From the NCBI GenBank assembly GCA_013398615.1, contig VZSR01000478.1:15095-79094 (forward strand): a DNA stretch of 64,000 nucleotides. The letters run 5' to 3'. The position numbers and the translations under genes are program-made. A model generated the notes under the pieces. That model worked only from the letters and a program-made list of their open reading frames with translations, did not search any database and was not told the origin of the DNA. This DNA is from Brachypodius melanocephalos. Lineage: Eukaryota > Chordata > Aves > Passeriformes > Pycnonotidae. This document shows, one piece after another, positions 38,056-52,110 of this stretch. The first letter of the stretch is position 1. Each line of letters starts with the position of its first letter.

Positions 38056-39434
38056 AGCCTCAGAGTCATCTCTCCTTCTGTGATGGAAGGTAGGTTTATT
38101 TGTCTTAAATCTCACATTACCTTGGCATATACACATCTGCATTTCATGAATTATCACTTAGGGGTTTCACCCCATATGGCAGCATCTAACAGCTCCCCAA
38201 AACGTGTGTGTTGAGCCCAAAGACAGAACACATCCAGCGATCCACTGCTCCCAAGGAACATAAAGAAAACAGATATCAAGGATTTGCAGCTAAACCTGAG
38301 GAGGAGCTAAACAGCTCCTGTGCATTTCCCGTCACCCTATTTCCCTAAAGCAGAGTTTTAATGAACAGCATCACCCTGGTCCTGCTGCAACATTCCTGGA
38401 GTACTGAACACAAACCTTTACTGTGGTTTATACCTGCAGATACTCCCTTAATCACTGCCCTGTGAAACTTGCCTGGCTGGTAACTCTCAAGAAAAATAAC
38501 TACTCAGTACATAAATGGAGAGCTTAATTATTCATTTTAAAAAGTTGGTCCACAGCTGAGGAAGAAACCCATCTGCCTGGGCCTCTTAGGTAGAGCAAAC
38601 CTGGAAAAGAGAGAGATTTTGGGGGCCACTTTATGGTTCTCAAATGAGAAATCTGGTATCCCAAACATAAGTCCAAAATGCTCTCTGAAAGTTTTTAGGG
38701 TAAAGATAATCAGTATTTTCCAAAGACAGGAGCACCTCCACGGGCAATAATTCACACTTCCCAGCATTCCTGCATTCTTGGTCTGAGAATGCACATACAG
38801 GTATTCCAAATCTACAGGAATATGTTAATATTTACTGTATTCCAGCAAAATCAGGGCTGACTCCAGCAGAGATTTCAGTGAGAACCTGCCAAACTGCACA
38901 GCATGTCCTGTCCCTACAATTCACAGAAGTTACATAACTCTGGGTTTGGACTAGACAGAATTACTTGTGAACAACCAAAAGGTGTTGTTATGGATCCTGG
39001 CCGAAGAGCTCCATGTCTCTCTGGTGAACAAAAGAAAAGCTGTTGTCCTCAGCATCATAATCCTTGTTATCTATGCAAGAAACAAAATGCAGCAAGCACT
39101 TGGATTACTAAGAAGTAGAAATTCACATAGATACAAAAATATTTTCCATTGTATTGAGAGCAGTGAAGAAACCATAAAGAAAAAAAGATTCTTCTGCATC
39201 TGAATAAGCCTTATGTTTGTTTAAAAAGAAATATAAAGCCAGAGAACAGATTTAAGGGAAATGGTGCCTGAAGAGCTACAGGGATTTGAGCCCTGCAGCC
39301 CCCACTGCACAGAAAAAAGGTGCAATGGGATTTAATGCAGTGGCTGGCAGTAAATCACTTTCTCTTCCAGAACCTGTGAAAGCTCGAGAGGGGCTTTGCG
39401 TGGAATTGACAATGCACCTGTGAAATCAAGTAAT
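38056..39434. other. Unique noncoding DNA
   Basis: Nothing recognised. Confidence 0.5.
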
Positions 39435-39690
39435 ATCATAGAATCATGGAATGGTTTGGGTTGGAAGGGTCCATGGGCAGGGACACCTCCCACTATCCCA
39501 GGCTGCTCCAAGCCCCAATGTCCAACCTGGCCTTGGACACTGCCAGGGATCCAGGGGCAGCCACAGCTGCTCTGGGCACCCTGTGCCAGGGTCTCCCCTG
39601 CTTCACAGGGAAGAATTTCTTGCTTTTGTCTTATCTAAATCTCTCAGTTTAAAACCACATCTCCCTTGTCCTATCACTATCTCCCTGTGT
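39435..39690 (-). repeat. CR1 LINE 3' fragment
   Basis: It reads CATAGAATCATGGAATGG, GGTTTGGGTTGGAAGGGTCC and the GCTCTGGGCACCCTGTGCCA block. Confidence 0.92.
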
Positions 39691-39889
39691 AATATGTATT
39701 AACTCTCCTGTAGAGTTTATTTTGGGGATGGGGGGAGCGGGGGCATGTTTTCAAAATTAAATTCATTTCAGTTCACTACACCAAGCAACATTTTTAATGC
39801 CAGGGAGACAGACATAGGCTGGCAGCATTGAGATCACCACTATTGGCCATGAAATCCCTGTTTAGGAGCAAGGTTATTTTGGCTAAGCT

Positions 39890-40018
39890 TTAAGCACACA
39901 TGGGTAACAACCTGGTCTAGTGGAAGGTATCCCTGCACATGGCAGAGGGTGGAACAAGGTGAGCTTTAAAGGCCCCTTCCAACCCAAACCATTCTGAGAC
40001 TCTATAATTATTATCCCA
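39890..40018 (+). repeat. CR1 LINE 3' fragment
   Basis: A plus-oriented CR1 tail with CATGGCAGAGGGTGGAACAA and CCTTCCAACCCAAACCATTC. It faces the minus-oriented copy 200 bp to its left. Confidence 0.88.
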
Positions 40019-42985
40019 GTGTTGCAAGGCAATGTCTTACTGGAGATTTGTGTGTGGGGTTTCAAAGCTTAGGCTCCACAGAATCCAATAGTTAAAAGTA
40101 TGATGGATCAAATAGGCAAAAAACCTAATACTTACTCTGCTGAGTGCTAATCATGACCATTCCCTCATCTCAGCTCTCCCCATGGATCGCCAGAGAGAAC
40201 AAAATGTCAAACACTGTCGTAGAACAGCCAGAGTACTGACTAATTACAGCAGCTCAAACAAAGCGTTACATGGAGATTCACAAAGAACGTTTCTATCCCC
40301 AAAATCCCTCTGGATTTCTCTTGCTTTGGCTGCAAGCTGTTAACACTGCTCCTGCTTCTGAGCAGGAAACTGGCACTAATGCAGCTGCACAGAATTTCAT
40401 GTGCTGTGCATGACCTCCCTTCTGCACCCCTTTATTGCTTGTACAAAAATCCACTTCTCCCCTTTTTATCCAAGCTGAAGAACCCCACCTTGAACAGAGA
40501 TAATAGCTTGTGTGTGTGGCTCCTCACCCTTTTTATGTTGGGATTTTGGATTCATAACCTAAACGGGAACTGTAAGATGACATTTGAGCACTTCTCATCC
40601 TCAGAAGCACCTTGAACATAACAAGCAGGGGCAAAACAAATCTGGGGAGAAATACAGAGAATTATCTGCCATAATAATACAGGCAATTTGTTTTCTTAAT
40701 TTTGGGTCATATGAAAACACAGTAAAATGAGGGGCCACCGAAGGTCTTCTTCAGTGCAAGAAAGGTCAGTGAAACTACTCAAACTAGACCTGAGTCCTAC
40801 CCAAAGCATAGGTGGGATAAATCCTTTTACATGCAAATTTGGCAGCAAAAGCACAGACAGCTCAACTGCTTTGGGGTTTGGGTCTTTAAAAATCTTGCAA
40901 AAGCCTGAAGAGCACTTTTCTGTGGTGACAACTGTTCAAGTTCCGTGTGCAGGCAACATTTTCTGGTTCCTCCTTTCTTCTGCGTTCAGGAAGGCAGGTG
41001 CACTGCTGGAGACAAACCAAGTTTCATAGAAGATCCCAGATTCAGTGACTCTTACTCATTTTGAATGGCAGAAATTGTAGAGTGGCATATTTCCATCTGG
41101 CTGCTCAAGTCACAGGGATTTTTAATGTAATATTAATTACTGAAAGCAGTTTTTAGCCATTTACCTAAGGATGTAACAGAACATCCCTCAAGCCTACAAC
41201 AGCACACTGAAGGACACACCAAAGAGAAAAGAGAACTCAAGCTGATGCAAAATGGCAACATTATGGCAATGAGTGAGATTGGAACTGTTCAGAAAGGGTT
41301 TTTTAATGGAACTTAAATCTATTACAAGAACTTCTGGCTAGTCTGAGTGTCAAACTAGTTTCACTGAAAGACAAAAGTCTCCTGGAAAATTTGAGTGTGA
41401 CCCTGCAGAGATAAAGGCCGAATGCTGCGGGACCTTGAAAATAGGGATACAACAAAACAGAGAGCTGTGGTCCTGCCCTCCCTCCTCATCCATCCTGCTG
41501 TTCACAAGCATTTAAAACCCTTTTTCACAATTTACATTCCTAAATGCAGACACTTGTGTTTCCTTTCAGTGTGAGAGTGCATTGCATTTGAAGAACAATG
41601 AAATCATTCCGATGTGCATGTCAGCCCAGAAAGCTCTGAAAGTACATTTTGGTGTGAAATATTAATAGGTAGGAACAGAACACTGGCAGATTCTTTCTGT
41701 AAAAGCCCTAAAAATAATAATAATAAAAAAAAAAATAAACCCACCAGAAAGAATTATGTGATTTTCAGCTTATCAGTATTGAGTGACTAGAAATTGTGCA
41801 CCTCGGGCTTTTATGCACTTTATTTGATGGAAATGTTCTGAGAAAGTGTTCATCAAGCTTTAAAAACTGAGGAGCGGTGAGGAGAGGAGACAAATGCTTG
41901 AGATCAGCTAAAAAACCCAAACAAAAAAAGCAATAAGAAGGCTCTAATCAACACATTAGTCAACTGGAGACTCACTTCCACCAGTTTCAATGCAGTAGGC
42001 TCACATCTTAGCTACAGCTCCATAGATTTCTTAGAATTTACTAGGATCAAAATAAAAATGTGAATTAATCCAGAATATTCCAATCGATGACAATCACAGG
42101 GAAGTTTCAGCAACAAAAACTTTCAAAACCAAAATAACTTTAAATTTAAAGCAATAAACAAATGAATTTCTTTTCACTTTTGCATCAGAACTTCATGAAA
42201 ACCACCTTCATGAAAAGGAAGGACATATTTCAGTAATCAAATATATTTGAATATAGCTAGAATATTCAAGGAAAATACCAAGTTCATTAATTTTTCAAGG
42301 CTCATGGTAATATTGTTGCAAGATTGAGAGTATTATCCTGTCACTCACTGTTGTAAAGTTCAGAATTCAGCCAAACTAGGTAATCTTTCTGTTTTAAGAG
42401 TTTATGCACAATTTCTTGTGCCTGTTTTGCATGCACTGAGATCATATACAGAAATCAAAGCCATACAGCACAAAGACAAGTGGTAACACCAAAGAAAAAG
42501 CTCTCAAATGTTCATTTAATGCAAAGAAACTCCTCCAGTGAAGAAGTGCATCTGTTTCCACAGAGCCATATGACTAAAACACTCTGTCAAATTTGTCTAA
42601 TATTCAGTGAAAATTAACATATGCTTGGGACTATTTCAGTCTCCATTCTCTGGGAGCTGAGTGCAACATGCAAACCTTGCACTTCTATTCCAATCTCACA
42701 CCACTGTGTGGATAATGGTGTGTGTCAGAAGCAGGCAGTAGAATGTCCCACACCCAAAAAGCCACACTTAATCAGATATCCAAAATATCTTGGGTAAAAT
42801 GCCTTTAATCCATGGAAATCAGAGTTTTCAGAGTAAGTGAGAAGGCACCTCTAGAGGTCCAAATAAGTCAGAACTAAACTACACGTGACTCAAGAGCTCA
42901 AAGAACATAAATCCCATAAATCCCACAGTCTCTCCAGAGTCTTTTCTAGTGCTTGAACATCCTCAGGTGGATTTTTTTTTTTTTA
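40019..42985. other. AT-rich unique DNA
   Basis: About 3 kb without a recognisable exon or repeat. An A/T-rich simple stretch lies at about 41711-41738. Confidence 0.5.
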
Positions 42986-42989
42986 ACAC

Positions 42990-43130
42990 CGTAAGAAGAT
43001 CCCAGAATGATTTGGGTTGGAAGGCACCTTAAAGTCGATCTCGTTCCAAGGCCCTGCCATGAGCAGGGACACCTTCCACTATCCCAGGTTGCTCTCCTAC
43101 TCATTCCTTTGTTCCAGCTTGTGTCCAGTG
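42990..43130 (-). repeat. CR1 LINE 3' fragment
   Basis: It reads CAGAATGATTTGGGTTGG, CGTTCCAAGGCCCTGCCATG and GGGACACCTTCCACTATCCC. Confidence 0.88.
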
Positions 43131-43330
43131 CCCCATTCCTGCACACCTCGGACACGCCTGGATCCATTTTGTCTCCACATTCCCACATCAGGAATGCAGA
43201 TACATTGCAAATATATTGCAGATACGATGAAGATCCCACAGCACCTTTCCACCTCAAGCTCTCCTTGGACATTGGGGTTGGAATTAGATGATATTTAAGG
43301 TATGTTCCTGGAAGATTCCAGGACATTTTG

Positions 43331-45994
43331 TTCACCTAGGACAGGGTTTACCTGGGAGGGGACCAAAAACATGCAGTCAGGCACTGACAAACCTCTAGCT
43401 AAGCTATGGAAAAACCCATCAGCTTTTAGGAATATGCTGCCTGTTCCCAATCCCTGAGCAGGTCAAGCAGGTAACTTGTACACAGGTCACATTGGTTCCT
43501 GTTTTCCTGCTGCCACAGAAGAAATAGGGACAGAAACAATGAATCATCAATCCCATGGAGATAATATTAAGAGAGTGCCAGGAGAAATATTCAGCTGGAA
43601 AGTGTGGTTGGAAATGAAGTGAGCTGTGACGTTCACTCTGCACAAGTTGCATTCTAAACACAACAAGGGAACAGGAGGCCAAGGACACCTTTGAGTTTTG
43701 AAATGATAAAGCTGGATTCAGTTGAACTTGCTGAAATAGGAAAAAATGAAAAACTAAGTGTCAGAGAATTCAGGGATGAAAACAACACAAGAGCCCCTGC
43801 CAAATTCACAGGCAAAAAGTAAAAGAGGTCTGAGGTAGGAAAAGCCAGCTGAATTATCTGTTTTGAGTGGTCACATGGAAGACCCAGCTCCTTTTGAAGG
43901 CTCTAAAATGCTTTGCATTACTTAATTATTTGTTCTCAGCACAGGTGCTGCTGGAAAATCAGTTCGAGAAAAGTAGGAGGATGGGAGGAAACTTCTTCCA
44001 AGAAATTTAGCTCAGGTCACAGTCAGCAAGAACTGGCTGTCCCCCCATCACCCCAAGACAGGCATGTGCAGAAAAAGTTTTGGGCTAAAAAGGCTCTTTA
44101 AAAAGGAAGCACTAAAGGTAAGAGAGTTAGCAGCTCTGACAAGAATTTCAGCACGCAGGGAGAGGCAGGGAGGAAGAGATAGAGTCAATGGAAAAAAACC
44201 CCCTGGAGGCTGAGGTCAGACTGATTAAGATGCTGTTTCAGTCAATATCCGCCGAAAACCATAGCTGAAAGCAAACAAACACTAAATATTCTTCTTCAGA
44301 GTCTTACAAGGAAAAGACTCTCATGGAAAATGTATGAAGAAGCTTCCAAGTAATTATAGATTGGCAAGGGTATATTTCTTTCCCCAACCATTATTTTAAT
44401 TAATTATTAATCAGCTGCTGCTGTCAAGCCTATGTGCTTAAAGACACCAAGCAGTGTGTTCTTTATAAGGGGTAGTTTATCAACTTGATTTTATGTCCGT
44501 CACACAGCATTAAAATGAATGATAAGTGATTTAGAGCAAACCATGAATTTGATCCACTCACTCACACATTTCATTGCTTTCCCAGGCTCATGAGGAGCTT
44601 GGGTGTCTGGAAAGGTGAGTGGTTCTGATCAGCTTTGAACGTAAGAGCAGCACGAGCCCAAGGTCAGGCACAAAGGGGAAGCGCAAGACTTGTCTGGAGT
44701 TTCTGGAGAGCTTCTGCTTCTGAGACACCCCCCAGATTTCATATGCAGCAGTGGAGGGCACAGAGCATCCCTTTCACCCAAACCAGAGCCTCCCTAGAGC
44801 CACAGCCAGCTGCACAAAAGGACCACAAACACCTGTCTCACTCTCCCTGCCTGAACAGGTACCATTGACTCAGTTAATAAACGTTTTCAGAACATTTTAG
44901 TTCTGCTTCCAGAATATCCATTTCTGTAAGGTTTGGACTTTTTCCAGTGAAAGTCTGTTGTGTTTTGATCCTCTGCTCGCCTTTTTTTGTAGTATTCTTA
45001 GCACAAGAGCAATGCAAAGCATTCACTGGGTCTTTCCCCAAACATTTTGTTCACAAGGTTAAAGACCACTCAAAATCCCAGGAGCAGAAGTTTCCTCCTA
45101 AGGACAGCAAGGATATTTGAGTGTACTTTATTTATTCTGTGCTGTAGCTGTCCTGGTCCATCAATGGCCTGCAGTGAGGCTGGAACAGCTCACTGGGTTC
45201 TGTGCTGACACCAGCCTTAGTCCCAGCTGGAAGCATGGCCTGGAAAAAGCAGTGGGGAAAAAAAAAAAAAAAGTATCAGCTGGAAAATGTGACCAAGATA
45301 AGGGCTGAAAAAATGCACATGTGTTCATGCCCATGGTCACATCAATTGATGAAGACAGATGAGAGTGTGAGAATATTTACTCCAGCAAAGTTGTCTGACT
45401 GGGGACTCTGTCAGTTGACAGAGAGGAAAAGGGAGAAACCATAAAGAAATATAGTCACAGACCTGACAAAACCACCACGGAGACCCTGACAAGGAACAAA
45501 CCTCACCAGTCCCACTGGTGGATGGGCTGCCCAGAAACCACAGGCACCACTTACAGCAAGATCAGCAGGAGGCAGGAATGCTATGTGTCCCTAAAAAACA
45601 GATCCTGTGGGAGACTAATGGGAACGTGGAGCCTTGGAAAAGTGGTGGAGAACAGGCTATAAATAAATCCTACAAAACATGAGCAAAATTTTGCCAGGAT
45701 TAACCTCACTACTTGCAATACCAAGCATTAAAGCCTTTAGGCTTGGCCTTGGTTTGCCTGAGGGCAGACTTTGCCTACAGATAAATAAGATTTAAAGTTA
45801 CCCTCCGACAACCAAGTTTGTGAACTCAAAACCACTTTATAATGTAGATAAGGCACTGCTGAAGCTGTCTGGGCTTTTTAAGGCAGAGAGAGATTTTAAA
45901 CAGGTGTTTACTGAGGTTGAAAAAGCCCTCTAAGAACATCTCTAAGTCCCTCTAAGCCCAACCATTAACCCAGCACTAAATGGTGCCTTTAAGC
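43331..45994. other. Unique noncoding DNA
   Basis: Nothing recognised. Part of it (44240-44560) is notably AT-rich and is discussed under findings. Confidence 0.5.
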
Positions 45995-46190
45995 AGCAGG
46001 ACTGCATTGCTTTGAACACTTCTGGGGATGGTGACTCCACCACTTCCCTGGGCAACCTGTTCCAATGCCTGACCACCCTGTCAGGAAGAAATCTTTCCTA
46101 ATATCCAACCTGAACCGTCCCTGGGGCAACCTGAGGGCATTTTCTCTGGTCCTGCCACTTGTTACCTGGGAGAGGAGAGGCAATTACCAG
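45995..46190 (-). repeat. CR1 LINE fragment, older subfamily
   Basis: It contains GGGGATGGTGACTCCACCAC, GGGCAACCTGTTCCAATGCC and CCTAATATCCAACCTGAACC. Confidence 0.88.
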
Positions 46191-47433
46191 TTCTAGACTA
46201 ACTTTGGACAATTACTTCTGAATCAGAGTAATGGCAACACAATGGGCCTTTCTTTACTATTGCAAATCTTTCAGAGATGACCAAATTTTCCAAGGTTTCA
46301 CCCTTGCTTCCCTGCAGACATATGAAGCCAAACCTCCTCTTACTGTTTCACTGCACTTACCACCAAATACCCCAGATCTGGGATTTTCTCACCATCACTA
46401 CACAAATTTTGCACATCCAGTTCTATGCTGATTACAGCTTGAGGACCTCAAAGAGGTCGTGGAATCTTTAGTTTATGGCAAGAGCTGTGTACTCTGAAGA
46501 CTTTAAAGAAAATAATGGGGATTATAGGTTATTTGGGAAAGCCTAGATCAGGCAGTCGTTGCAAACGGATCCTACAGCAAGCAGAGCTTTATACCCACTC
46601 CCCACAAAATGCTGAATTAAGGACAAAACATCCTGATGTATCCCAGAAAGACCCTCCAGAGGAGTGAAGAACCACCCAGCTGCAGCAATGAATGTCTGTC
46701 ACCTCCTGATATGCTCCATTTCTCTCCCTGCTTGCCTGATGCTGTGGACTCCACAGGGAGTGGGGTAGTTGTGCCAGGTCCTTGTTGGAGAGTGGAAGGT
46801 GCAGCAGATGTTGAGATGAAGAGAAGTCAAAGATGCCCCTGAACCAGAGTCTTGTAACCAATCAGGGCAGTACTAAGTCTTGGACAGAGCAGCAGCAGCA
46901 GTAACTCTCCAAGGATTTGCAAGTCTGCAAGTTATTGGCACCGGGAACCTCCTTTGGTCTCGGGCTCTCACCAGGACACACACCCCACAAAAACATGGCC
47001 CTGAACTTGGTGAATAACTGTAATTATTGCTAATTAACAGACCTTTAAGGGTCAGAAGGAGAAAGGCTGTGAGTACACTGGCAGAGGAGGACCAGAGACG
47101 TTCCACGCAGAGCTGTGAAAGGAAATGAGAAGAGTATGGAATACTGTTAAAATATGAAAAGAGTATTAAAGCCGGCTTCAATTACCTAGGCTATAAATGC
47201 ATATACCATCTGCTAGCAATATTTTGCATCTCAAAAGGAGTCTCAATCGAGCCAGCACCATTCAGCTTTTCACACTACAAGTGGCAGTATTAGAAAGATC
47301 CGTTCTAAACTTCCCCATCATCCCCACCTCTCCCGCTTCTGCAGCCTACCAGATGGCTGAAACCACAAAAGTAAAGAATGTGTTTGAAACTGCCGCTCCC
47401 TGATTTAGGAGGGAACATATTCTTGATCAAATG
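46191..47433. other. Unique noncoding DNA
   Basis: Nothing recognised. Confidence 0.5.

Positions 47434-47489
<56 letters not shown>
47434..47489. repeat. Homopolymer of 56 A followed by A/C-rich simple sequence
   Basis: An uninterrupted 56-A tract. An A/C-rich stretch continues to about 47550. Length is unreliable in most assemblies. Confidence 0.9.
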
Positions 47490-47497
<8 letters not shown>

Positions 47498-47550
47498 CAA
47501 AAAAACCCACCCCAACCCAAAAACCACCAAAAACCCAAACAAACTGAAAA

Positions 47551-48250
47551 CATTTATGATTTCCAGCTTCTCTGAAGCTGCGGGGAAAGGTTTTCAGCTT
47601 GACAACTTGTACTAGCCGGCCTGGAATCTGCAGGCAGCAACATTTAAGAAGTAATTTGAAACTGAAAGAGTACTTTTGGGGAAAGTGTCTCAAATGTCAG
47701 ACAGATCTATTAAGACAGCTCTTGACAGACTAATCTATAAGCCTTTCTTTTTTAGTGTGAGATTTGTATCGATTTTTAAAATAGCAATCCCATTACCACA
47801 CATTAACAGCATGGATAAACATCTCTCCGAGTATTTAGGATTACAACAGGACAGAGAGAGAATGTGAGGGCAGTAATTTTCCATCACAGTAGGTGAGTTT
47901 AACGCGGTATCTGCAGATCAAGTCCATCTCTAAAGCAAATTTTCGGCACAGCAAGAGCTCTGATGACCTTTTTTGTTACCCAAATCCACGCCACTCCGCT
48001 CCCTTCCCAGCAGTCAGCTCAATATCCTGTTACTCACCTCACCGCCTTTCCCACTGCCAGACCTGGAAATTCCCTTTCTAAAGTATCCAGTTGTCACAGC
48101 TTCAGGGGTAATGGAGGAAAACCTGTAAGACTGACCAGACTCCCAACAGCACCAGTGCCACAGCCAAAATAAACAAATGCTATTGCAGTAAATCCTGCTG
48201 TTCTCTACCCCAGAGACTCCTTGAGCTCAGCAGGTGCACGCGTCAGCCTC
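47551..48250. other. Unique noncoding DNA
   Basis: Nothing recognised. Confidence 0.5.
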
Positions 48251-48254
48251 AGAG

Positions 48255-48635
48255 CAGATCACAAAATCCCGGAACGGTTTGGGTGGGAAGGGACATAAAA
48301 GCCCATCCCATCCCACCCCCTACCACTGTCCCAGGCTGCTCCAAGCCCTGTCCATCCTGGCCTTGGGCACTGCCAGGGATCCAGGAGCAGCCACAGCTGC
48401 TCTGGGCACCCTGTGCCAGGGCCCCACCACCCTCTCAGGGAGGAATTCCTTCCCAATATCCCATCCATCCCTGTCCTGTGGCAGTGGGAAGCCATTCCCT
48501 CTATCCTGTCACTCCAGCTCCTTGTAAATAGTCTTTCTCCATCTTTCCTGTAGGTTCCCTTCAGGACCTGGAAGGGTCAGTTATGTTACACTGGAGCCTT
48601 CTCTTCTCCAGGCTGAACATTCCCAATTCCCTCGG
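48255..48635 (-). repeat. CR1 LINE 3' end
   Basis: It runs from CACAAAATCCCGGAACGG through the GCTCTGGGCACCCTGTGCCA block to GGAGCCTTCTCTTCTCCAGG. Confidence 0.9.
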
Positions 48636-51600
48636 TTTTTCCTTTTGTCTCCACTAGTTGCCAGAGTTGTGTAACAACGACTTACCTGATTCACTCTTGA
48701 TTCCAGGTACAGAATAAACTACTGTAATTTCAAGATCTCTCTCAAAATCCCATCTTTATGCCGCTCATACACTTTCCCCTAAACACACACACATTTAAGG
48801 AGCTCGTTTGCAAACGAGGCTTCACAATCGTGGTCTGGATGATTTTAAATCTCAGCTTGCAGACTTACAGATGCTCCTGGGTGTCAGGACATTAGACAAG
48901 AGAAGCATTGCTCAGAAGGGCACAACAGTTGAGACTGTTCAGCCTCTGACAATGTGGCTGAACCTGCGTCAGGTCAGGGGCCATAACTTTGGATGTGGAA
49001 GAATTAAACTGGAGGTCCATGGTGGGGCTGCCTACCTTGTTCTTGGGTTTAAAAATTGTATTACTCCAAAACATTCAGAGAGATTTTAAATGAGAAAAAT
49101 TAGATGTTATCAAAGTGTGATCTGCAAGTGCTATCTGCTCAATGAGGGAGGCAGGGAAAACAGGAATAGAAAGAGAACTTGCAGGGAAATCTCTCTCCTG
49201 ACCCACAGTGGAGGGTACCACCTCTCCAACCCCAGCCTAACAGATTCCACAGCGTTCTGGGTCTCTCCAAAATGTCTTGTAGTGTTGAAGGCCTAGATGG
49301 AAGCCTTCAAAGCCACTGGACTTTGCTCCTGAAGCCTTCCTGCCCCATGGGAAGGATGCTCCGTGTCAGCCTGCTGCCTGTAGGCACATCTCTTTTCCAA
49401 GTGCTGTTCCCTCTCTTCCACCTCAGATAATCTCCGCTCGTGTCCTGCAATTGCCTTTTCCCAGTTCCCTCTTCCAGAACTGGAAAAGAGCCACAAGAAT
49501 GGACCTGGTTGCTGCTCCAGCTTCTTTTGGGTGGCAAATGGCCTTGAATGCCAGTGGAGATTGGCTTTACACAAGGGCACAGCTCCAGACTCTCCCACCT
49601 TGTTCCTGCATATTTTAGCAACCAGTGCTAGCAGACCTTGGACCACCTCCACCTGGAGAGGTTGGATCACCTGAGAACCAGTACAGCTGACCAAAGGGAC
49701 AGCCCACACCATGTAGCACCATGCCCAGCCAAGAAGGGGAATCTTTGGGGTCTTTATTTAGATCCCCATTCTGCTGAGGGGGACAGGGAGCCAGTGTGGG
49801 TCCGTGTGGGGCTGTGTGAAGAGAGAGCATCGCTGGGTTCCTGGGTGTTCCACCCTCTCTGAAGATGTCACCCAGCATCTCAGAGCACAGGTGTCACCTG
49901 GCTGATTGCAAAGGGCAGGGCCATGACCTTCTTCAAACTCTCAAGTACAGAAATGTACCATCAGAGCTCAGGAATTTCAGCTAATCTTTCCACTCGGGCC
50001 CAGCTACGCAAACTCCCAAAACTGAGGGTCAGAGGAGTATCAATTTGCTTTCTGAGTGGATCCTGTGCCCCTAAGGCTACAGATCATAATGGGGAAAAAA
50101 CCAAAAAAGCCCTCAAACAGGCCAAGGACTAGAAAGGTGATAAACCCCACACCATTAAAGCAGAGATTTAAAGGCAGGTACATATTCTACCTGCTGTGAT
50201 TCTGCTGTGAAATACCCAAGGCTGTTACAGAAGTTCACATTAGTTCTTCCAGCTCCATCAAGAATGTTTGCAAGGGCTTTGCCAAGAAGAGCGGAAGGTT
50301 CACAGAAAAAATAGAAGAGAAGAAGGAAGAACATTGCACTGTTTCCACAGTTATTCTTACTGAGCCAGTGGAGTGGGACAGCAGAACAATACCCAGGAAA
50401 CCTCTTGCTGTGCCACCCTGACTCCAGGGCTGCTGATTTTTAGAAAGCCCCTCTTGCATCAATTAATTGGATGTGTGCTGCACCTCTCCCTGGCCTGGAA
50501 AGAGGAGAAGGAAAAAGGGAGCTGTTCCATTCCAGGCCATACCCATTAAAAGCCTGAGCTTCTTTCTCCAAAATATTTCTAGCAGAGTACATTGAATATC
50601 CTGCAGGTGTAGCAAGGTTTGAGCACAACACCTCTTTTTTCCTGCCCCCCACCTCACTATTCGCCTGTATTTCCAAATTCAGCCAGCCAGGCTGCGTTCT
50701 GCTCTGTCTGCTGGACAACCCCACACCTGGCTTGAGAAGCTTAGGGACAACAGTAGGGTATACCAGACAGAGAAACCATCACGGGGAAATAAAATGTATA
50801 AATAGCTTCTGGAAGGAGCAGCTGGGTGTCACAAATGAGACTCAGGGGAGCTGGGACAGAGAGAGGTGAGCTGGAACGGGGATCAGGCTTCATCAGGGAA
50901 AACTTTTCTTGAGGCTATTTCTCAACAGAGCAGCACTAAGAAAAGCAAGTTGCAGTTTGTCCCTGCTGCTCCTACACAAACTGCTTTTGTGACTAAAAGC
51001 CAAACCTGTTTTTAAATATCAATACTAAAAGCCTGCACCGTTCTTTCAGGCTCCAACTGCTGCGAAGAAAAAGGTTTCAGTGTCCTTTTTAAAAGCAAGA
51101 ATCACATTTTTAAATATAATTTTGTCGCCCAAGGTCCAGTCTCCTTTCTGCCACTAGATGTCCCACAAGTAAGAGGAGAACACAGATGGGAGCACTGTGA
51201 GCCAAATGTAACTCGGATTTTCATTTGAGCTGCTTTGAACTCTTAATGTATTATTCAACTCAGTGAATGCTTTCTCAAATTTGTAAATACAACAAAATGC
51301 TCTTGCTGGATTGTTATATTTATTTAACAGTAATTTTGATGGCATCATATCAGGTGTTAATCTCATTTTCAGGTTGTTTCTATGCTTTAGTTCTCTAAGT
51401 TTTAAATATAATAAAATTCTAGCAGAGAAACATTATTGTGAAGATATTACCCCATGGGAACAGTTTTGTTGGTGTTTATTTCAACATTAAAATAAACATC
51501 AGAGCAAGAACTGTAACGTATCCTTGAAAAAACTACCTATTAGAGCTAACACACTTAGGAGAAAATAGTAGAGTTCATTTGCTGTACCTTTAGATGCTGG

Positions 51601-51664
51601 GAACTGCAGGTGGTGGAGCATCAAACAGGCCACCAAGCCACGTGCTGGGTGCTGAGTGGAGCCC
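48636..51664. other. Unique noncoding DNA
   Basis: About 3 kb with no recognisable exon or repeat. Confidence 0.5.
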
Positions 51665-51797
51665 AGGGCCAAGGTGGATGAGACTCTGGACAATCTGGGC
51701 TAGTGGAAGGTGCTGTCCCTGCCCATGGCAGACGGTGGCAAGAGATGATGGCCTTTCAGGTCCCTTCCGACCCAAACCAGGCTGTGACTCTGTGGGG
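51665..51797 (+). repeat. CR1 LINE 3' fragment
   Basis: It reads GGGCTAGTGGAAGGTGCTGT, CCCTGCCCATGGCAGACGGT and GGTCCCTTCCGACCCAAACC. Confidence 0.88.
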
Positions 51798-51864
51798 AGG
51801 ATGTGCTGTGTCCCATCAGCCAGGTAATTAATGACAATCAATATCATCAATCCCCAGGGTACCT

Positions 51865-52110
51865 CAGCAGCAACTGCTTTGCAGCTGGACTTTGTGCCAC
51901 TGCTCAGCACCCTCTGGTCACTTGGCCAGTTTTCAGTTTGCCCCACTGGCCACTGCCTCGACCTGCCCTTCATCTTCCCCTGTGTGAGGATGGTGTGGGA
52001 GACAGCAGCAAAGGCTTTGCTGAAGCTGAGGTAGACGCTGGTCCTCCTTCATCCACCACTGAGTAACTGCACCATGGGAAGCTGCCAGCCTGCTTGAACA
52101 CAATTCTGCC
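51865..52110 (-). repeat. CR1 LINE fragment from the reverse-transcriptase region
   Basis: It contains CTTGGCCAGTTTTCAGTTTG and TGTGGGAGACAGCAGCAAAG followed by GCTTTGCTGAAGCTGAGGTA. These match the reverse complement of the CR1 ORF2 segment upstream of the 3' region. It lies tail-to-tail with the 51665 copy. Confidence 0.75.

Noticed and set aside
49293..49712. A 139-codon minus-strand open frame
   Set aside because: No recognisable domain and no splice or promoter context; overlapping frames on both strands are equally open.
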